Part shown: positions 59,801-64,000 of the stretch, piece by piece | Position numbering within the stretch: position 1 is the stretch's first letter | How the letters are laid out: the number at the start of each line of letters is the position of its first letter | Origin: Hippasteria phrygiana | Taxonomy: Eukaryota > Echinodermata > Asteroidea > Valvatida > Goniasteridae | Direction: 5' to 3' | Length of the DNA: 64,000 bases | Assembly: GCA_037893225.1 (NCBI GenBank) | Contig: JAZGUH010000452.1 | Span: 186,001 to 250,000 of the forward strand | Program-made: the position numbers and the translations under genes | Notes under the pieces: model-generated | The model's input: the letters and a program-made list of their open reading frames with translations, nothing else | Told to the model about the DNA's origin: nothing | Database searches by the model: none

Positions 59801-62800
59801 CCTACATTGATGATCAGGTTAAAGGCATCACCACACCCTACTACATAGGTAAGATTTTATGACTCCATTTTGATGCGATTCATCTATCGTCGAAAATTAA
59901 CAACGCCCCTTTAAGACATCCCTCTGAAATTCGTGCGGTAATTGTCTGTTTTAGAATTCAGAGGCTGCGTTCAGGCAGTTCCATTGTTAATTGACATTCA
60001 TGGGTATTCACATTTGTGTATAGACTATGTGCCCTTTGTGTCCATCTAAACCGCCTTATATTGAAATGTCCTGGCGGTATGCGCACGCATCGTGTTTTGC
60101 ATATACATGTATCTGGTTAAGGGTGACATCAAAGATCACATAATTCAAAGGCAATTAGACCTGCATGCGACGTCACTCTTAAACCAAATTTTATATGCAA
60201 ACCACGATGCGTGCGCATACCGCCGGGCACATTTCAATACAGATATAAACACGTGACGTCGGAGGGCAAATCGCCTATACTGCAAAGTTCGTGATTTCCG
60301 ACAGGGTAAGATCTCTACATCCCCATACAGATTCAGAGCGTTTCGACACGTTCATAGAACACGCTAAAAATCACTCTTGGAACAAAATCTTCCGAAGATT
60401 ACAAAATATATCCCAACGGTAAAAGGATTATGCATTAGCATAACAAAGCCTTTTAATCATAAAAGCAAACGTCAATTAGTCACGATTTCACCATTTTAAG
60501 CGCATCGCAAAAGAATTAAAAACTTCCCAAATAGAAGTTATGCATGGGTTTGAAAAAAAATGTTTTTCCAGTTATATTTCGCATTCGTAAATGGGGTCAG
60601 GTTTCGCGTATAGCTGAGACGGTATGCTTCACTAATTATTGACAGACTCGGAAGCAGGTGAACGTGACTTCATCAAAAGAAACCATGGGCCTTTTTGTTG
60701 CCTTCTTTACTGCTTCGCAGGGAAAACAAATGTTTGCGTATTCTGTCTGTACTTGCATTGGAAACTTGCCAGATCACGTGCAGAGGGCACTCAAATAGGG
60801 ACAGGCTGCATTCGAGCTCCATTTTACAAGTACAATACGCCTTTTTTTCACCCAAGTGAACAGACATCGACAAACTACCTCGCGTGGGCCCCATGACTTT
60901 ATTATGGCTTTGACCTTATGACGATTTATACATGTTTTATTAGACCAATTACTGAATACGCTGCTCCAGTGTGGAATGGGGCACTGACTAAACAACAGAT
61001 AACTCATATTGAACGAGTACAGAAGAGAGCCCTTAAAATAATATTGGGATCAAATTATACAACTTACGATGATGTTTTAACTAATTGTAACTTACAATCT
61101 TTAACTGATCGAAGAAAATCGTTGTGTGTGGCTTTTTATAAAAAAACATCAGAGAGAACAAATCAATTTAAACAGTTCATTCCACCCAAAAATAATACTA
61201 GGGTCTTAAGAAACAACTTAAAATTTCCCGAAATCCGATGTAAAACAAAACGAATGCAGGACAGTGCAATGCCATACTTAATTAAATTACACAACATGGA
61301 GCAATAATGTGGTTAAATAATAATATATAATATTGTGTTTCGTACTGTGCCTTTTTTAATAGTTTAATTTATTTTTAATTGTCATTTTTATTATGTAAAT
61401 CCATTATAATTCAGTTTTAACTGTGAGAATGGATCAATAAACCAATATGAAATGAAATGAAATGAAATATGGCGGGATAAGCTGAATATAAAGCTAAAGG
61501 ACGACATTCAGTTTTTCTGTTTGTAGTGTTAGGAAATTATCGTAGCATTGTGTACACTCTACCATAGTAAATTACTTCCGTTTAGTCTGGTTCCCACTTA
61601 ATTCATTTGCAGTTAATTAATGGCAACCTTGCGTCCAGTACTACCTTTTCCGTTTTTCCCAAAAAGAACGGTACCCGTGAAATGGCAGTATTTACAGACT
61701 TTTCACCACAAACTTATCAGTAAATTTAAATACGGTTCGACCGTGAAATACGGTAGACGAGTGGCACGTTGCTGCACGCCTTTCGACCGTTAATTTTACG
61801 GGCAATTTTTGTTACAAGTGTACCGGTACCCTCACCCCCAATACGACCATACAAACATTTAAATTTGGATGGGGAAAGAATGGGGTTTGCTGGCGGTTTC
61901 CACCCGAACCCTGCAAAAATGCCGTGCCCTTCCGGAAAAGAAAAATCTTTCCCAGTGATACGAGATTTTCATTATATATTTCAGTGATGAGATTCGGAAA
62001 AATGCGCATCACAAGGCCAAAGGGCACTCGAGGTGTGGGCTACTTAGGAAGTTGTGGAAGAACCAGCCCCTCACACTGAAACAAGACAAGATAATCTGAT
62101 CTCTTCACAGTGTGAATATAGGGATGGGATCGGTAACTAGTCCACTTCAAGGCATTAATCATGCCTCCACCCATATTAGACGTAGAAGTGTCTTAGCCCA
62201 GGACCGGGCTCGAACACACAACCTTCAGAATTACCGGCAGATCACGAATTCAGTGCTCTAAACCACTAGGCCACGGCACTTCCAATACCGCATGTTTATT
62301 TAATTAAACGAATGGCTTAATATTCCAACTGATTCAAGATTATCAACGATGCAACCTTTTGATGATACAAAATGCCCAATAGACCCAAGACGTAATGACG
62401 TCACGCTTTGTTTACGTTTGCTTTCCTATGGGAGCCAGGTGGGGCCAATTGACCTATCGCGGTCGAATTATAATTTCGCGTGGAACGCGCAAAATCTGAG
62501 ACAAACAAAAATTACCACACAAAATTCCCATAGGGTTGTCTAAGGGGCGTGGTTAACTCGTAAACGGCGATAGGTCAATTGTATGGCGTCCCCACCTGGC
62601 TCCTATAGGAAAGCGCACATGTAAACAAAGCCATTACGTCATTACGTCTTATGTCTATTGCAACACTCTCGTAACATACCTTCGCTTCCATTCCTCAGGT
62701 GTCTTCTTAACGGCCAGTTCGTCCTCCACTCTGGTTGGCTTTGGTCAAGCCTTTGCGTTCCTGAGTACCAACGTCAACTGGCCAGCCCCACCCGACTACA

Positions 62801-63592
62801 CCAAGGAGTGGCTTGGTGCCTGGTGGTTGGGCTTCATCATAGATGGCGCCATCCTATTCTTCGTCGCCATTCCTTTTTTCTTCTTCCCCAAGGAGATGGA
62901 TGTTGAGATCGATGAGGAGGATATACCAGAGGAGAGGTTAGCTCTGGAGGGAAAGGAAGGTCAGGGGAATAGTCAGCTAGGAGTAAAAGGTAACAGTGAA
63001 TATTTCACCTTGGCCTATCATTCAAGCAGAAAAGGCAACCGACTGCTTGCTGAATGGTAATTGTATTTTCAACCAAAGATTTCACCCTCAAGAGTTGATT
63101 TGAAAAAGAGCAAAGTTGTGGTTGTTTTCTCTGCTGGCCCACTTTATCAAAAAGGAAACTTGAACATGAGCAAAATGTACAGAGAAACTTCGGATACAGT
63201 TTTCTCAAAACAGTGTAACGGTAGCACATGATTTTGATAGCACCACCAGAAAGATCGGAACAAGCTCTTTCTGTTGGTATAAAGATCATGCACAAGTACT
63301 ACAGTTTGTAATACTTAATGTCTAGTTTTAAAAACTGTTTTCTAATATAGAATTATACGCAACGTCCACTACGTACTTATCTAAAGATACAAGGGCTAAC
63401 CATAGAAGACATGAATGTCTTCCACAGATTTTATTTCATCAACCAAGCGAATCTGCACCAATTTCGTCTTTATGATGCTGATGATTTCCACCATCTTTGA
63501 GCTGGCCGTGGCCGCTTCGTTCGGGTTTTTCCTGGCCAAGTTTCTTGAGATTCGGTACAACACGCCTCCCTCGTTTTCGGCTTTGCTTGTCG
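56881..63592 (+). CDS. Gene D: OATP/SLCO-family transporter, 5' part (first 4 coding exons; continues past window)
   Basis: The coding exons in view are 56881-57230, 59643-59848, 62699-62989 and 63428-63592, all GT-AG, with phases 2,1,1,1 as in genes B and C. The last three have exactly the same lengths (206, 291, 165) as in B and C; exon 1 is 6 bases longer. About 337 residues are visible: helices 1-3, the N-G-T sequon, the loop with paired acidic residues, and the signature W-L-G-A-W-W near residue 225. The Kazal loop and C-terminal half should follow beyond 64000. The ATG is in a strong context (AACATGG). A leader exon part begins at 56813 after an AG acceptor, as in genes B and C. Intron 1 carries a large minisatellite; intron 2 carries MITEs and a truncated LINE. 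Confidence 0.92.
57385..58775 (+). repeat. 35-bp minisatellite, about 33 copies, in intron 1 of gene D
   Basis: The unit is TTGCTGTTGCTGCTGTCGTT followed by CTTTCTATAAATATG, 35 bp, with 38-bp variants that add TGT. The array is regular from about 57597; from 57385 it is degenerate, as at an older edge. Every unit contains TATAAATA and a CTGTTGCTGCTG triplet-like stretch. It starts about 150 bp after the exon 1 donor. Confidence 0.92.
60059..60240. mobile_element. MITE with ATTGAAATGT..GGCGGTATGCGCACGC ends
   Basis: Inverted ends of about 35 bp enclose 180 bp that also contain a mirrored AATTCAAAGGCAATT / TGACATCA region. A partial relative is at 41634-41783. It lies in intron 2 of gene D. 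Confidence 0.7.
60909..61467 (+). mobile_element. 5'-truncated non-LTR retrotransposon (LINE) 3' end
   Basis: An open frame at 60918-61307 resembles the C-terminal end of LINE reverse-transcriptase ORF2 (FIRPITEYAAPVWNGAL, then IERVQKRALKIILG, then LTDRRKSLCVAFYKKT). It is followed by a short 3' UTR and an ATGAA repeat tail. TATGGC flanks both sides (60903-60908 and 61468-61473), the probable target duplication. The endonuclease and most of the RT domain are missing, so it is dead on arrival. The clade (CR1/L2/Jockey-like) is inference. Confidence 0.8.
61468..61830. mobile_element. Family F4 element remnant split by the LINE
   Basis: GCGGGATAAGCTGAATATAAAGC, ATTACTTCCGTTTAGTCTGG and TTAATTAATGGCAACC match the F4 core in order. 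The core part CCATGACTTTATTATGGC lies on the other side of the LINE (about 60889-60908). The right arm uses CCGTGAAATGGC / TTTTACGGGC words. Confidence 0.6.
62190..62285 (-). other. tRNA-derived SINE fragment
   Basis: On the minus strand, GCCGTGGCCTAGTGGTTTAG (A box) and GGTTGTGTGTTCGAGCCC (B box) are separated by tRNA-like distance. The acceptor stem does not close, so it is not a functional tRNA. It lies in intron 2 of gene D. Confidence 0.55.
62377..62660. mobile_element. MITE (CAATAGAC..GACGTAATGACGTCA) beside exon 3 of gene D
   Basis: The ends CAATAGACCCAAGACGTAAT and the complement with ATTACGTCTTATGTCTATTG are inverted, and the arms continue with AAACAAAG / CTTTGTTT and GGAGCCAGGTGGGG. 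An interior block (GGGGCGTGGTTAAC after a GCGTGGAACG segment) also occurs at 24061-24140. It ends 38 bp before exon 3. Confidence 0.7.
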
Positions 63593-63859
63593 GTAGGTGA
63601 ATTGTTCCGATATGGCGAACGTCTTGTCAAAGAAGCACACTTCCATCCTCATTCAGTACCAAACATTCAGAAGAATGTTATTTAAATTGTACTTCAACCA
63701 ACATTTAATACTTACACCCAAATCCCACAGGTATGTCAACCTCCTAGATTTAGCAGTTTCACGCTCAAATCTACAATATACACTATGTTAATGTTAATTA
63801 TTTCTGGTCATGAAACCTCTGGTCATGATTCCTCTAAAGCGCATGTCGCACCGTAGCTC

Positions 63860-64000
63860 GAAAGCCTGAAGAAACCTGCAGGAAGACGACGAAGAAAAGC
63901 TCTGTGAGAGGAAAACCCCAGAATATTCTGGGGAATCAGGCAGGGACTGAAAACCCAATCTACATGTCGGCCCTGGTGGGATTCGAACTCGGGTCACAGC
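63860..64000 (-). other. tRNA-derived SINE, cut by window edge
   Basis: Read on the minus strand, AGTTCGAATCCCACCAGGGC is followed by CGACATGTAGATTGGGTT, the same sequence as the SINE fragment at 45846-45935. The head lies beyond the window. Confidence 0.5.

Noticed and set aside
60918..61307. Independent host gene in intron 2 of gene D
   Set aside because: It reads as the C-terminal end of a LINE reverse-transcriptase frame, with an ATGAA tail and a flanking duplication.
62190..62285. Functional tRNA gene on the minus strand
   Set aside because: A and B boxes are present but the acceptor stem and anticodon arm do not fold properly; it fits a SINE head. The same applies to 29455-29545, 35270-35535, 45846-45935 and 48135-48298.

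Overview
This is eukaryotic genomic DNA: long introns with GT-AG borders, AT-rich intergenic DNA and dense small transposable elements. It holds a head-to-tail cluster of four genes of the organic anion transporting polypeptide (OATP/SLCO) family, all on the + strand. They are called A, B, C and D here. A, B and C are complete. D runs off the right edge after its fourth coding exon. The protein family is clear from the W-[IL]-G-A-W-W signature, the Kazal-type cysteine-rich extracellular loop (10 cysteines) and the hydrophobic segments of a 12-helix carrier. The species is not proven. The style of the short inverted-repeat elements and of the tRNA-derived SINEs suggests a marine deuterostome invertebrate, perhaps a sea star; that is inference only.

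Layout: 1-4445 is repeat-rich DNA with no gene seen. 4446-13602 is gene A (12 coding exons, 740 residues), the most divergent copy, with an extra intron in the first membrane helix, a shifted intron and a probable 42-base microexon. 13603-17225 is intergenic. About 17226-30069 is gene B (a non-coding first exon plus 11 coding exons, 645 residues). 30070-34359 is intergenic and full of nested elements. About 34360-47185 is gene C with its promoter (645 residues; all 11 coding exons have the same lengths as in gene B, and the promoter is also duplicated). 47186-56812 is intergenic. 56813 to the end is gene D (337 complete codons visible), with a 35-base minisatellite of about 33 copies in its first intron.

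The genes probably encode plasma-membrane carriers for amphipathic organic anions (bile-salt-like compounds, steroid conjugates, toxins) with paralogue-specific substrates. The introns hold at least eight families of non-autonomous DNA elements, several with identifiable target-site duplications, plus one 5'-truncated LINE and several SINE fragments. The observations most worth following are: one intronic element family that carries DR1-type nuclear-receptor motifs and lies within branch-point distance of two splice acceptors; a 72-bp perfect palindrome; the TATAAATA-bearing minisatellite; a fold-back element with a tandem-repeat loop; and an element family with a constant core but copy-specific arms.
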